Assembly (NCBI GenBank): GCA_903876765.1
Contig: CAIRBH010000048.1
Span: 1-64,000, forward strand
Direction of reading: 5' to 3'
Source: an uncultured Pseudomonadota bacterium
GTDB lineage: Bacteria; Pseudomonadota; Gammaproteobacteria; Burkholderiales; Methylophilaceae
Length of the DNA: 64,000 bases
The notes under the pieces are model-generated. The model had not been told where the DNA came from, did no database searches, and saw nothing but the letters and a program-made list of their open reading frames with translations. The first letter of the stretch is position 1. Every line of letters starts with the position of its first letter. The position numbers and the translations under genes were made by a program. Shown piece after piece: positions 20,351 through 30,364 of this stretch.

Positions 20351-20509
20351 TAATATGTAAGCAATAAGATGAATTTGTGACAATGATATTAATTTTTGAC
20401 TGTATGGTGCAGCTAAATAATAAACTAGCTACAAGCTATTTACCTTAGGCGTTTTTAATTCCGTCTAAACTGCTGTATCAAAGCAGTCTAGAGCGAGACA
20501 AGCATAAAA

Positions 20510-21316
20510 TCAGTCAAATAATCTAACGTGCTTCAAAGCAAGCACGCGCCTTGTCAGTCTGGGGTGACTTCTAAAAATTTCTGAGATAAACCCAGAGATA
20601 GATGGCACCAGATGTTCTTGATTTTCGAATGCAGCAAGATTCATTTTGCTATTAAGTCTTTGACAGCCGCAGCCTAGCATTTGAATGGCCGCGCAAGAAT
20701 GATTGACGTCTCTGGATAAATAATAGCCTATCTTATCGCAAGTAAATTCACATTGGCGTGAATAGGCCTTATGCAGAAATGGGATCACTCTGGCTGGAAA
20801 CCTTAGCCAGAAGCCGATAAAATTCAAATGCCCAGCAGCGTGATGACCTAACTCGTGGCCAACGACAAATTTAACTTGCTCATCTGTACTAGCCTCAACA
20901 AGCGACGAAGTCAGCATCAAATACTTTCGACCAACCGTCTGCCTGGCAAATGCATTAAACAATCCATGCGAATTATATAAAAAAGCCTCAGGTGGCGATG
21001 CCAGTCCAAGCTTTTTAGCGCCCTCAATAACCATATAATGTAAGTGAGGAAATTGATCTTCAGAAATCAGTATCATATTGCCCAGCGCATTTGCTCTAAA
21101 CAATAATGCCGCTATGCCAAAAAATAAGATAAACGCTACTAAGTAGAACATAATTGGCAAAGTTGCGATCAATGTTTTTTGGTCTACTGTGATAAAAAAA
21201 TAAGCGATAGCAGCCCAAATCAGCGCACCTATACTACACAAAATATAGTTGTAAATTGACTCTTTATTTGTGCGATACACATTGACAATCTCACTCATGT
21301 TATTTTCCTTAATCAT
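20510..21316 (-). CDS. M48-family zinc metalloprotease, HtpX-like
   Basis: VGHELGHHAAGH (HExxH), N-terminal TM pair. Confidence 0.88.
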   Translation of the reverse strand: MIKENNMSEIVNVYRTNKESIYNYILCSIGALIWAAIAYFFITVDQKTLIATLPIMFYLVAFILFFGIAALLFRANALGNMILISEDQFPHLHYMVIEGAKKLGLASPPEAFLYNSHGLFNAFARQTVGRKYLMLTSSLVEASTDEQVKFVVGHELGHHAAGHLNFIGFWLRFPARVIPFLHKAYSRQCEFTCDKIGYYLSRDVNHSCAAIQMLGCGCQRLNSKMNLAAFENQEHLVPSISGFISEIFRSHPRLTRRVLALKHVRLFD

Positions 21317-21402
21317 GTTAGGTATACCCTATAGGCTTGGAATTTAAGCCTATAAAAGCTGATTAATCAGCACTTGCTTATTCGGTTATCGCTAGGTTGC
21401 AA

Positions 21403-22299
21403 TTAAAAAAACCAGTAATGATCAACCAGTAGTGCCGCAAACAGCAAAGTTAAGTAAATGATGGAGTACCTGAATGTACGTTTGGCTAAATCATCCGAAT
21501 ATTTTCTATATAAACCAATGACATAAGCCATGAATATCGCGTTTAAAATAATGGCTGAAGCCAAGTAAATTAAGCCGCTCATGTGCATGCCATATGGCAT
21601 GAATGACACTGCCACCAAAATAATGGTGTATAGCAAGATGTGTAGTAGCGTAAATGCCTCGCCATGTGTGACTGGCAACATGGGCATGCCCACTTTTGCA
21701 TATTCTTCACGTCTATATAAAGCCAAAGCCCAAAAGTGCGGCGGCGTCCAAGCAAAAATAATTAAAAACATAATGAGCGATTCTGGCGCCACAACATTAT
21801 TAACCGCCGCCCAGCCTAATATTGGCGGCATAGCACCCGATGCGCCACCAATCACGATATTCATAGGCGTGGCAGGCTTTAAAAACACCGTGTAAATCAC
21901 TGCATAGCCGACGAAAGTGGCAAACGTGAGCCACATGGTAAGCGGATTAACAAAGAAATACAGGATGGCTAAACCAGTGCTGCCTAGTATGCTAGCAAAA
22001 ATACTGGTTTGCCCTGATGATACCTGTCCAGTAGGTAAAGCTCGGCCTCGGGTACGTGCCATAATGGCATCAATTTTATGTTCTATTAAGCAATTAAAAG
22101 CCGCCGCCGCGCCTGATGCAAAGGCAATACCCAAAGTAGTAGCGATTAATAACGGCCATGGCACCATGCCTGGAGTTGCTAAAAACATACCAATTAACGC
22201 AGTAAAGACTATCAGCGAGGTGACTCTGGGCTTACATAGAGAGAAAAAGTTCTTAAAGCTCAGGCCTAGGCCCTGCATAGTGTGGCTGCTACTGGTCAT
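21403..22299 (-). CDS. cyoE: Protoheme IX farnesyltransferase (heme O synthase)
   Basis: [30 protein letters not shown]; polytopic membrane protein. Confidence 0.95.
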   Translation of the reverse strand: MTSSSHTMQGLGLSFKNFFSLCKPRVTSLIVFTALIGMFLATPGMVPWPLLIATTLGIAFASGAAAAFNCLIEHKIDAIMARTRGRALPTGQVSSGQTSIFASILGSTGLAILYFFVNPLTMWLTFATFVGYAVIYTVFLKPATPMNIVIGGASGAMPPILGWAAVNNVVAPESLIMFLIIFAWTPPHFWALALYRREEYAKVGMPMLPVTHGEAFTLLHILLYTIILVAVSFMPYGMHMSGLIYLASAIILNAIFMAYVIGLYRKYSDDLAKRTFRYSIIYLTLLFAALLVDHYWFF

Positions 22300-22383
22300 T
22301 ATTCGCTCGGATTATCATTTTTCTTAAGTAATCTTTATTGATTGATTTGAATATAGCTGTTTTTTTAAAAAACAGTTGTTAAG

Positions 22384-23388
22384 TTATCGGTAGCCTGTAA
22401 TTTTAGAGTTAAGCACCACGACTATAATCACTAGCAGGCCAGCAGTAAAATTATGTGCAACTGCCAAAACCAGCGGTAAATGCAATAGTAAATTACTAAC
22501 GCCTAAAACTATTTGTAATACCAGCACTACTAGCAAAAGCGTAGCCCAGCGTTTTAATTGCCAATAGCGTAAGCTGACTAAGCCCAAGCTACCTAAGTAA
22601 ACTAAGCTAATTAACGCGCCTATTCGGTGTGTCCATTGTATGGCGGTGATGGATGCAAGTGATAATGCGCCGCCATCTTTGCTTTGACCTAACTCACGCA
22701 CCATGTGAAAGGCATCGCTAAAATCCATTGCTGGCAACCAAGCACCATGGCAAGTAGGAAAATCGGTACAGGCCAGCGCCGCATAATTAGTACTGGTCCA
22801 ACCACCTAGAAAAATTTGCATGAATAATAACAAGAGCGCGAAGCGTATGGCAAAACGCAAATGGTTAGACTTTAATATTCGATTGGAATAATAACCCCAG
22901 TGTCTGTGCGCTATCCATGCAAGTATGGCTAGTGTGGACATGCCGCCAAGTAAGTGCCCGCTAACAATGGCAGGCTTGAGTAGCATGGTCACGGTCCACA
23001 TGCCCAACATGGCTTGAAATGCAATCAGCAACAATAAAAAACTAGGCGTTAAAGCTGAGCATTTAATCTCATTTTTAGCTTTCCATCCCCATAAAAAAAT
23101 CGCCAATACCATTAAGCCTAGGGTGCCTGCGAGGTAGCGGTGTATCATTTCTCGCCAAGCTTTGCCAACCACCACCGCGCTATGCGGAAAGGCCGTCTGT
23201 GCTTGCGTGATGGCGGCTTCACTTTGAGGCACGGTCAGTGTGCCATAGCAGCCTGGCCAATCTGGGCAACCTAAACCCGCATCGGTTAAACGCACATAAG
23301 CCCCAAGCACAACCACGCATAACGCTAAAATGGTGGCAATTAACACCAATCCTCTAAAATACTGATAACTTTTTGAAGTTGGATACAT
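22384..23388 (-). CDS. ctaA: Heme A synthase (COX15/CtaA family)
   Basis: LGAYVRLTDAGLGCPDWPGCYG; WREMIHRYLAGTLG. Confidence 0.94.
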   Translation of the reverse strand: MYPTSKSYQYFRGLVLIATILALCVVVLGAYVRLTDAGLGCPDWPGCYGTLTVPQSEAAITQAQTAFPHSAVVVGKAWREMIHRYLAGTLGLMVLAIFLWGWKAKNEIKCSALTPSFLLLLIAFQAMLGMWTVTMLLKPAIVSGHLLGGMSTLAILAWIAHRHWGYYSNRILKSNHLRFAIRFALLLLFMQIFLGGWTSTNYAALACTDFPTCHGAWLPAMDFSDAFHMVRELGQSKDGGALSLASITAIQWTHRIGALISLVYLGSLGLVSLRYWQLKRWATLLLVVLVLQIVLGVSNLLLHLPLVLAVAHNFTAGLLVIIVVVLNSKITGYR

Positions 23389-23389
23389 A

Positions 23390-24001
23390 CTAACCTGCCC
23401 AAGAAAATCTTAATAATCGGGTGACATCTTTGCGTACTGTAGCAAGTGGTAATTGCGCTTGATAGCTCATCATCAAATGACCGAGTGGGTCAACTAAATA
23501 AAGGCGATCACTTTTATAGACGTTTTCATGATTGACCTGAAATTGCTGGCTCAAGGCTGCAATATTTTCAGTAGGTTGATTGATCACAATCAAATCTGGG
23601 TAGTCACGTTTAATATGACTGGTGTCTTGCATATTCGTAATGAATACCCGCTGAGCACGTGGCATGTCTTTATATAGCGATACGTGCAATTGACGCATAT
23701 CATGTAACTTGGCCTTGCAAGTGACTTGGCAGTCGTCTGCAATGTAAACAATACTCCATTTTTGTTGCCAAAATTGGCTCGGTAGCAAGCTGCCCACATC
23801 ATCTTTGAGCGCATCATCAGCACTTAATAAACGGGCCGGGCGTACTAGCTCGCCGACGCTTTCACTGGTAGGCATCCAGTTAAATTTGAACATCAACATC
23901 ACTACCACCAGCGGCACGACAAAAAATGTCAGCATTAAAATAAGGACGATACGGCCTTTGCGTTGTTGCGCTAGTTCAGATAATTGTTTGTCGTTTTGCA
24001 T
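23390..24001 (-). CDS. SCO-like thioredoxin-fold membrane protein (cytochrome oxidase assembly)
   Basis: N-terminal TM, CxxxC (DDCQVTCK), located with ctaA/SURF1. Confidence 0.7.
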   Translation of the reverse strand: MQNDKQLSELAQQRKGRIVLILMLTFFVVPLVVVMLMFKFNWMPTSESVGELVRPARLLSADDALKDDVGSLLPSQFWQQKWSIVYIADDCQVTCKAKLHDMRQLHVSLYKDMPRAQRVFITNMQDTSHIKRDYPDLIVINQPTENIAALSQQFQVNHENVYKSDRLYLVDPLGHLMMSYQAQLPLATVRKDVTRLLRFSWAG

Positions 24002-24077
24002 GTAAAACTCTATCGTTAATTAAAGGTTAAAATTAATCAGGTGCATCACCGTCAGCAAAAACATGCACATATTAAAG

Positions 24078-24923
24078 CTATTTAGCATTTAAATCTGCAT
24101 TTTCCTCATGCTTGATTTTGCTAAAGCTCATATAAATAAAAATAAGTAAGCTAGCTATAGCAAAACCAAACCACTGATAAGCATAGCCCATGTGCATGGT
24201 AATGCGTTCTGTCGCCACCTGCCAATTTCTTACAAAACCATCCGCTTGGCTGCTAGGGTCCAATTTAATCGCCATGTCAGCAACGGCAAATGGCACAGCT
24301 TGCTTGTAGGCATCCATATTCATATTCTGCCAAACCAATTGCCAAACAGCTTGCTTGCGAGCATCGCTAGGTGTGGGCTTGGCCTCTAAAGTAAATATTT
24401 TTTTGCTAGGCACCCATATTTGACCAAGCACAGTCTGCATACCAGTTGGCGTGCTAAATTCGGGTAAACTCGTGTGCGTATCACCACCTAAAATCCACCC
24501 ACGATTGACCAATACATACTGATTAGTTTTATCGATTTTTAAGGGCGTGATGACCTGAAAACCCACCCTATCGCCCTCCACCTGATTGTCTAGCAATATC
24601 TGATATTGGGGCTCGTACACCCCTTGAACGGTCACGTTTTTATATTGCCAATCGGCTAAATCTGAGGCTAGCGGACTTTTGAGCTGGACTGGAAATTGCA
24701 ATGCTCCGCTCATTTTTGCTTGATTGTATATGGCCTGAATAGCGATTTTTTGCTGTGCTTTATGATATTGCCACAAACCAAAATTAATAAACAAAGGTAT
24801 GCAGATTAAAGTGGCTATCGCCCCCACTAGGGATGGTTTAAAAATATAACTAATTAGTCTAAATTGTATAGGTTTGATCATTGATGTAGTTTCATGATTG
24901 AATTTGCTTAGCTTGTGACTCAT
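24078..24923 (-). CDS. SURF1 family protein
   Basis: FINFGLWQYHKAQQK; VLVNRGWILGG; MHMGYAYQWFGFAIASLLIFIYMSF. Confidence 0.92.
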   Translation of the reverse strand: MSHKLSKFNHETTSMIKPIQFRLISYIFKPSLVGAIATLICIPLFINFGLWQYHKAQQKIAIQAIYNQAKMSGALQFPVQLKSPLASDLADWQYKNVTVQGVYEPQYQILLDNQVEGDRVGFQVITPLKIDKTNQYVLVNRGWILGGDTHTSLPEFSTPTGMQTVLGQIWVPSKKIFTLEAKPTPSDARKQAVWQLVWQNMNMDAYKQAVPFAVADMAIKLDPSSQADGFVRNWQVATERITMHMGYAYQWFGFAIASLLIFIYMSFSKIKHEENADLNAK

Positions 24924-24928
24924 AATAC

Positions 24929-25159
24929 TTGCTCAAATTCAAATTGGGTAAAATTATGTTAATAAAAGTCATCATTGTGTTAACTTTACTGGTTATAGTT
25001 GGTAGCTTATTTTCTGCACTATTCTTTTTATCTAAAGATAAAAGCGGTGGGGAAAGAACGGTTAAGGCATTGACTGTGCGTATAGGCTTATCAATCACGC
25101 TATTTATTCTGTTAATGTTAGGCTACTATTTTGGCCTGATAGGCCACGCGCCTAGTTAA
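24929..25159 (+). CDS. Twin transmembrane protein, DUF2909 family
   Basis: FFLSKDKSGGERTVKALTVRIGLSITLFILL; adjacent and divergent to SURF1. Confidence 0.8.
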   Translation: MLKFKLGKIMLIKVIIVLTLLVIVGSLFSALFFLSKDKSGGERTVKALTVRIGLSITLFILLMLGYYFGLIGHAPS

Positions 25160-25203
25160 GTTTACTGATAATTCATATTGACAGTTCATTTAATTTAGCT
25201 AGT

Positions 25204-25242
25204 CCAACAAAAAGCCACCCGAAAAGGGTGGCTTTTTGTTGG
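25204..25242. terminator. Bidirectional intrinsic terminator between convergent genes
   Basis: CCAACAAAAAGCCACCC-gaaaa-GGGTGGCTTTTTGTTGG, perfect 17-bp arms. Confidence 0.93.
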
Positions 25243-25293
25243 CGTCTAATCACTGTCTAATTGGCGCTTCACTATGCTAGTTATTTGGGCTAA

Positions 25294-25623
25294 TTATTTA
25301 GTGGCGTCTTGCTTGCCATCCATTTTGGCACCATGCCTTTTACAATGGCTAGGCATATTGACTTTCATCGCTTGACGTTCACTTAGGTCAATTTTGCCAT
25401 CATGGTTAGCATCCATCATGGCAAACATTTCTTCAGACCTGGCTTGATGTGCCGCAATAAACTCATCATGACTAATCGCGCCATCTTTATTGGTATCAGC
25501 GTCTTGCAGCCCATGTTTTTTATAATCGCAATGCTTAGCTGTGTCACTAGTTTGATCGGCGTAGACTAAAGCTGAGAGGCCTAGCGCTAATCCTGCAACC
25601 ACTATCATTTTTAAAATTTTCAT
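25294..25623 (-). CDS. Exported EF-hand protein (two EF loops)
   Basis: Signal peptide MKILKMIVVAGLALGLSALVYA; loops DTNKDGAISHDE and DANHDGKIDLSE. Confidence 0.88.
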   Translation of the reverse strand: MKILKMIVVAGLALGLSALVYADQTSDTAKHCDYKKHGLQDADTNKDGAISHDEFIAAHQARSEEMFAMMDANHDGKIDLSERQAMKVNMPSHCKRHGAKMDGKQDATK

Positions 25624-25698
25624 TATCTGTCCTTTGAATAAAAACTCGGTGCTATTCATAACGCAGGCTTAAGTATTTGCGTTGACCTTAAGATAAAA

Positions 25699-26118
25699 CT
25701 AATAATTAAGCGTATCGTAAGTCTTAGCTTCGCCCAGTAATTCCAAGCTAATTTGATTGGGTAAACAAATAGCAACTTGGCCTGCCCGAGTAAGCCAACC
25801 TTGGTGCACGCAATATTGGCTGGTGCATGGAGACTTGGCAAATCTAGCTTTGCCTTGCGAAATGCTGATGACGGCCTCGCCTAACTGACCATGTACATGA
25901 ACTTCACGTTGTTGATTCAAACTATAGCTGGCATAAATTTTATTACCTAAGCGAATTTGCACGCTAGTGGCATGCTCATTGCTCCAAAGCTCATGGAATA
26001 AATACCACACGCACACTAGGCTAGCCAGTATCACCAGCCAATCGCCCAGCAATAAATATTGGGCAACTAACTTAGCATTGAGCGATTTAGGGGATGATGG
26101 AAAATTTAACACCTGCAT
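25699..26118 (-). CDS. NusG domain II-containing protein
   Basis: N-terminal TM; SPCTSQYCVHQGWLTRAGQVAICLPNQISLELLG; adjacent to apbE. Confidence 0.82.
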   Translation of the reverse strand: MQVLNFPSSPKSLNAKLVAQYLLLGDWLVILASLVCVWYLFHELWSNEHATSVQIRLGNKIYASYSLNQQREVHVHGQLGEAVISISQGKARFAKSPCTSQYCVHQGWLTRAGQVAICLPNQISLELLGEAKTYDTLNY

Positions 26119-27130
26119 CCACCCAATGTAACTGCTGTGCCAGCTGTTTTGATACCAATATAGTCGACTTTGCGTCTATCACCATGAAGTGTTGGATAGC
26201 AAAGGCCTGCGCTGCCTTACTTCTGTTGTCTGGTGTTTGAATAAAAATAGGCTTTGAGGCCACATCCGATAATACCCCGGCATGGTCACTGGGCGGCACT
26301 AATACAGTCACCGCTTGAGTATGTGAAACAGGGTAACCAGTTCGCGGATCAATAATATGGCAATAGCGCTTGCCGCCATACATAAAATACCGCTGATAAT
26401 CGCCCGATGTGCCTATCGCCCAGCCATCTGGCAGGTCTAAGGTAGCGATGGCGTTAGGCTGACGTGGATGCTGTATGCCGACGCGCCAAGGCTGATTGCC
26501 ATGCTGGCCTATGGCAATAATATTGCCACCTATATTTATCAGCGCGTTTTTGACATGCTGCTGACGCAAATAATGTGCCGCAAGGTCTAGCGCGTAGCCC
26601 TTGGCGTACCCCCCTAAATCAAGCTTTACTGCGGGGTTAGTGCTATAAATTCGATTGCCTTTGAGCACGATGTCCGTCATCTGGGGATGATCTTTGACCA
26701 GTGCGCTGATTTGCTCCGCATCAATATTCACCGCGCTAAATTCATCGCGTTGAAAACCCCAAGTGCTAATTAAATTGCCGATAGCAGGGTTAAATAAGCC
26801 CGCAGATTGTTGCGATAACTGAGTTGCATCTGCCAGCATGGCGGCTAAATCTGGGCTGATTTGACTGGACTTACCCTGCTCGAATGCCGCATTCAACTGA
26901 TATAGCTCACTGGGCTTGCCTGATGATATTGGCTTCCAAGCATGTAAGCGATTGTGCAAATTTTGAAAGTCCTGCAAGACTTGATTGACCAGTAATTGTG
27001 CGCGTTCTTCGGTCTCGCCATAAATGCTAATATCCACCAAAGTGCCAAATACATAGCTTTGGCTGTGGTAAAGCGGCTCTTTCATGCAGCTACTGACTAA
27101 CAGCAAAAATAAAATGGCTAAATAACGCAT
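26087..27130 (-). CDS. apbE: FAD:protein FMN transferase
   Basis: LDLGGYAKGYALD, ALINIGGNIIAIG, HIIDPRTGYPV motifs; lipoprotein-type N-terminus. Confidence 0.94.
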   Translation of the reverse strand: MRYLAILFLLLVSSCMKEPLYHSQSYVFGTLVDISIYGETEERAQLLVNQVLQDFQNLHNRLHAWKPISSGKPSELYQLNAAFEQGKSSQISPDLAAMLADATQLSQQSAGLFNPAIGNLISTWGFQRDEFSAVNIDAEQISALVKDHPQMTDIVLKGNRIYSTNPAVKLDLGGYAKGYALDLAAHYLRQQHVKNALINIGGNIIAIGQHGNQPWRVGIQHPRQPNAIATLDLPDGWAIGTSGDYQRYFMYGGKRYCHIIDPRTGYPVSHTQAVTVLVPPSDHAGVLSDVASKPIFIQTPDNRSKAAQAFAIQHFMVIDAKSTILVSKQLAQQLHWVDAGVKFSIIP

Positions 27131-27139
27131 ACAATACAG

Positions 27140-28066
27140 CTATTGTCTTGCCAGCGCATCCACAAACAATTGGGCAGGATTGCAACTGGTTTGCTCGGCA
27201 ATCTCAACCATGCCAGTCGGGCTGGTGACATTGATTTCGGTTAAGTAATCGCCTATGACATCCAGACCCACCAAAAACAAACCATGTCGTTTAAGTACCT
27301 GACCTACCTTAGTCGCAATTTCTTTATCTCTTGCGCTTAGCAATTGAGCAATGCCAGTGCCGCCAACGGCCAAATTAGCCCGCGTTTCACCCGCTTTTGG
27401 TATTCTGGCCAGCGCATAAGCTAGGGGCTCGCCATCAATCACAATAATGCGTTTATCGCCTTGTAAAATAGCTGGCAAATAACGCTGCGCCATAATGGTT
27501 TTGGTGCCAAATTGCGTCATCGTCTCTAATATCACACTGATATTCGGATCTTGTACGCCTAGCCTAAACACACTGCTACCGCCCATGCCATCTAAGGGCT
27601 TAAGCACAATATCTTGCTGGCTAGCCAAAAACTCAAGAATTAAATCATGGTGACTGGTGACTAAAAATTCTGGAGCAAATTGTGGAAAGCGGCTAACGGC
27701 AAGCTTTTCATTCCAAGCACGCACCGCACTTGGTCTGTTGTAAACCTTGGCACCTTGATTGACGGCTATTTCAAGCAAATAGGTGCTGTATAGATATTCA
27801 TTATCAAATGGCGGGTCTTTACGCATAATCACCGCATCAAAATCAGCAGGCTGATATTCAATTGCTGGTTCTAATGAATAACTGTGCTGGCTAAAGCTAA
27901 ATTTTTTAGCATAAATTTTTGCCAGATCGCCGCGCAGAAATAAATCGTGCTGCATGCTGACAAATAGTTGATGGCCGCGGCTAGCGGCCTCTCGCATGAT
28001 GGCTAGACTTGTATCTTTATAGGCCTTTAAGCTTTCAAGTGGGTCTAATATAAAAACAAGTTTCAT
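27140..28066 (-). CDS. gshB: Glutathione synthetase
   Basis: MKLVFILDPLESLKAYKDTSLAIMREA; VLKPLDGMGGSSVFR; EINVTSPTG. Confidence 0.97.
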   Translation of the reverse strand: MKLVFILDPLESLKAYKDTSLAIMREAASRGHQLFVSMQHDLFLRGDLAKIYAKKFSFSQHSYSLEPAIEYQPADFDAVIMRKDPPFDNEYLYSTYLLEIAVNQGAKVYNRPSAVRAWNEKLAVSRFPQFAPEFLVTSHHDLILEFLASQQDIVLKPLDGMGGSSVFRLGVQDPNISVILETMTQFGTKTIMAQRYLPAILQGDKRIIVIDGEPLAYALARIPKAGETRANLAVGGTGIAQLLSARDKEIATKVGQVLKRHGLFLVGLDVIGDYLTEINVTSPTGMVEIAEQTSCNPAQLFVDALARQ

Positions 28067-28076
28067 GTGCTGGTCT

Positions 28077-29372
28077 TTATTGATTAAGTGGGTCTTGTTC
28101 TTGCAATTCTATTGCAGCGGCAAGCAGTGCCAAGCGTGCCACTACGCCATAAGCATAAAAACGGTTGGGCGCAGCATCTGGTGCATCCGCGCAGTCTGGC
28201 AGGGTGCAAGGTTTTTCAAAGGCCAATGGCACAAATTGGGAGCCTGGCGCGTTGAGATTTTCATCTATGCCACGCCCAGTATGCACTCGGTAAAAGCCGC
28301 CAATGACAAAATGGTCCATCATATATACCACAGGCTCAGCGACTGCATCGTCTATGCTCTCAAAAGTATAAACCCCTTCTTGAATAATCACTTCAGACAC
28401 CTGCAAACCTTCTTTAACTACCGCCATTTTATTGCGGGCTTTACGATTCAAATCACGCACATCATCAGGCGACTTTACCGTCATAATGCCCATGCCATAA
28501 GTACCCGCGTCAGCTTTCACAATGACAAATGGCTCTTGTGTAACGCCATATTGCGCGTATTTCACTTTGATTTTTGCCAGTAACTGCTCAACTTTAAGGG
28601 CTAGGCAATCTTCACCAATACGCGCATGAAAATCTATCTCGCCACAGGTTGCAAAATAGGGGTTTAGTAACCACTCATCTATACCAAGCAGGGCAGAAAA
28701 CTCACTCGCCACCCGATTATAAGCAGCGAAGTGCTGAGATTTGCGGCGCGTACTCCAACCTGCATGTAGCGGTGGAATTAAATTTTGCTCAAGATTTTTT
28801 AATATCTCTGGAATGCCAGCAGACAAATCGTTATTAAGCAAAATTGCACAGCTATCAAAGTCGCCTAACTCGGAATTAATCAATTTAATCCGATTACCGA
28901 CCCGCACCACAGGCTCTAATAGCAAAAACTGGCCGTCTTGTGTGGCTAGCTGGGTGGGCTCGGTTATTTCAGGTGAAATGGAACCCACCCTCACGTCAAG
29001 CCCCGCTTGCTTCATAATGTGCACCAACTCAACCACATTGCGTAGGTAGTAAGTATTACGTGTATGGTTTTCAGGAATTATCAGCAAACGATGGGCTTCA
29101 GGGCAGACCTTCTCAACAGCCACCATCGCTGCTTGCACGCTTAAGGGCAAAAAATCTCGGTTAAGATTATTAAAACCACCAGGGAATAAATTCGTATCAA
29201 CTGGCGCTAATTTAAAGCCCGAATTACGCAAATCTACACTGGCGTAAAAAGGCGCAGCGTACTCTAACCATTGACAACGAAACCAATGCTCTATTTTTGG
29301 CATGGCGTCTAACATGCTTTTTTCTAGGCTGAGCAGTGGGCCATTCAGGGCGGTGGTTAAATGTGGGACCAT
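28077..29372 (-). CDS. gshA: Glutamate--cysteine ligase (proteobacterial GshA type found next to gshB)
   Basis: NLFPGGFNNL; VKADAGTYGMGIMTVKS; adjacency to gshB. Confidence 0.9.
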   Translation of the reverse strand: MVPHLTTALNGPLLSLEKSMLDAMPKIEHWFRCQWLEYAAPFYASVDLRNSGFKLAPVDTNLFPGGFNNLNRDFLPLSVQAAMVAVEKVCPEAHRLLIIPENHTRNTYYLRNVVELVHIMKQAGLDVRVGSISPEITEPTQLATQDGQFLLLEPVVRVGNRIKLINSELGDFDSCAILLNNDLSAGIPEILKNLEQNLIPPLHAGWSTRRKSQHFAAYNRVASEFSALLGIDEWLLNPYFATCGEIDFHARIGEDCLALKVEQLLAKIKVKYAQYGVTQEPFVIVKADAGTYGMGIMTVKSPDDVRDLNRKARNKMAVVKEGLQVSEVIIQEGVYTFESIDDAVAEPVVYMMDHFVIGGFYRVHTGRGIDENLNAPGSQFVPLAFEKPCTLPDCADAPDAAPNRFYAYGVVARLALLAAAIELQEQDPLNQ

Positions 29373-29407
29373 AGGTGCTTTTTCAATATCCGTTATGTTA
29401 TTCAGGC

Positions 29408-30364
29408 TTAGGCCACGTGATGCGCTTGCACATCAGCATGGTAGCTACTTCTTACCATGGGGCCACTGGCAGTATTATTAAAGCCCATAAGCTCAGCTTG
29501 TAACTTAAGCTGCTCAAAAACGGCAGGCTCTACATAACGCATGACCGGAAAATGATGCACGCTAGGCTGTAAATATTGGCCTAATGTTAGCATGCTGACA
29601 TGGTGGCTGCGTAAGTCTTGCATGACCGCCAAAATCTCTTCATCCGTTTCACCCAAACCCAACATTAAGCCAGATTTTGTTGGAATATGTGGATACATCT
29701 GGGCAAAAGTGGCTAATAAGCTCAGCGAGTTTTGATAATCTGACCCAGGCCGCGCTTGTTTGTATAGGCGTGGCACTGTCTCTAAATTATGATTCATGAC
29801 ATCTGGTGGGGCTTTGCTCAAAATCTGCAAGGCAAGGTCTAAACGACCACGAAAATCTGGCACTAATATTTCTATTTTAATATTCGGGGAATGCAAGCGA
29901 ACAGCTTGTATGCAATCGACAAAATGTTGAGCGCCACCATCTTTTAAATCATCCCTATCTACCGAGGTAATTACAACATACTTCAGTTTCATTTGCGCGA
30001 TAGTACGGGCTAAGTTCTCTGGCTCATGCACATCAGGCGGTAATGGTTTGCCATGGGACACATCACAAAATGGGCAGCGACGCGTGCAAATATCGCCCAA
30101 AATCATAAAGGTAGCAGTACCGCCACTAAAACATTCGCCTATATTTGGGCAGCTAGCCTCTTCACATACCGTATGTAATTGGTTGTCGCGCAGTATTTTT
30201 TTAATCTCTTGATAACGCGCTGAATCTGGCACTTTCATGCGTATCCAGTCGGGTTTACGCTGTATCGGCTGTGGAATAATTTTGATAGGAATGCGCGAAG
30301 TTTTTGCCGCATCTCTTTCTTTGACGCCAGCTACTTTTCGGCTGGAGATATTGGTTTCACTCAT
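29408..30364 (-). CDS. lipA: Lipoyl synthase (radical SAM)
   Basis: [36 protein letters not shown]. Confidence 0.98.
   Translation of the reverse strand: MSETNISSRKVAGVKERDAAKTSRIPIKIIPQPIQRKPDWIRMKVPDSARYQEIKKILRDNQLHTVCEEASCPNIGECFSGGTATFMILGDICTRRCPFCDVSHGKPLPPDVHEPENLARTIAQMKLKYVVITSVDRDDLKDGGAQHFVDCIQAVRLHSPNIKIEILVPDFRGRLDLALQILSKAPPDVMNHNLETVPRLYKQARPGSDYQNSLSLLATFAQMYPHIPTKSGLMLGLGETDEEILAVMQDLRSHHVSMLTLGQYLQPSVHHFPVMRYVEPAVFEQLKLQAELMGFNNTASGPMVRSSYHADVQAHHVA

Noticed and set aside
20469-20487. ACTGCT-gtatcaa-AGCAGT hairpin after the M48 gene
   Set aside because: Short stem without T tract; cannot distinguish from chance
22357-22375. CTGTTTTTTT-AAAAAACAG inverted repeat between ctaA and cyoE
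   Set aside because: Weak A/T-only stem; could be a minor terminator but too weak to claim
25294-25623. Calling the EF-hand protein lanmodulin
   Set aside because: Only two EF loops and no Pro at loop position 2; kept as EF-hand protein to be tested
28065-28583. 172-aa + strand ORF antisense to gshA
   Set aside because: Antisense of a well-supported gene; no recognisable domain or independent RBS
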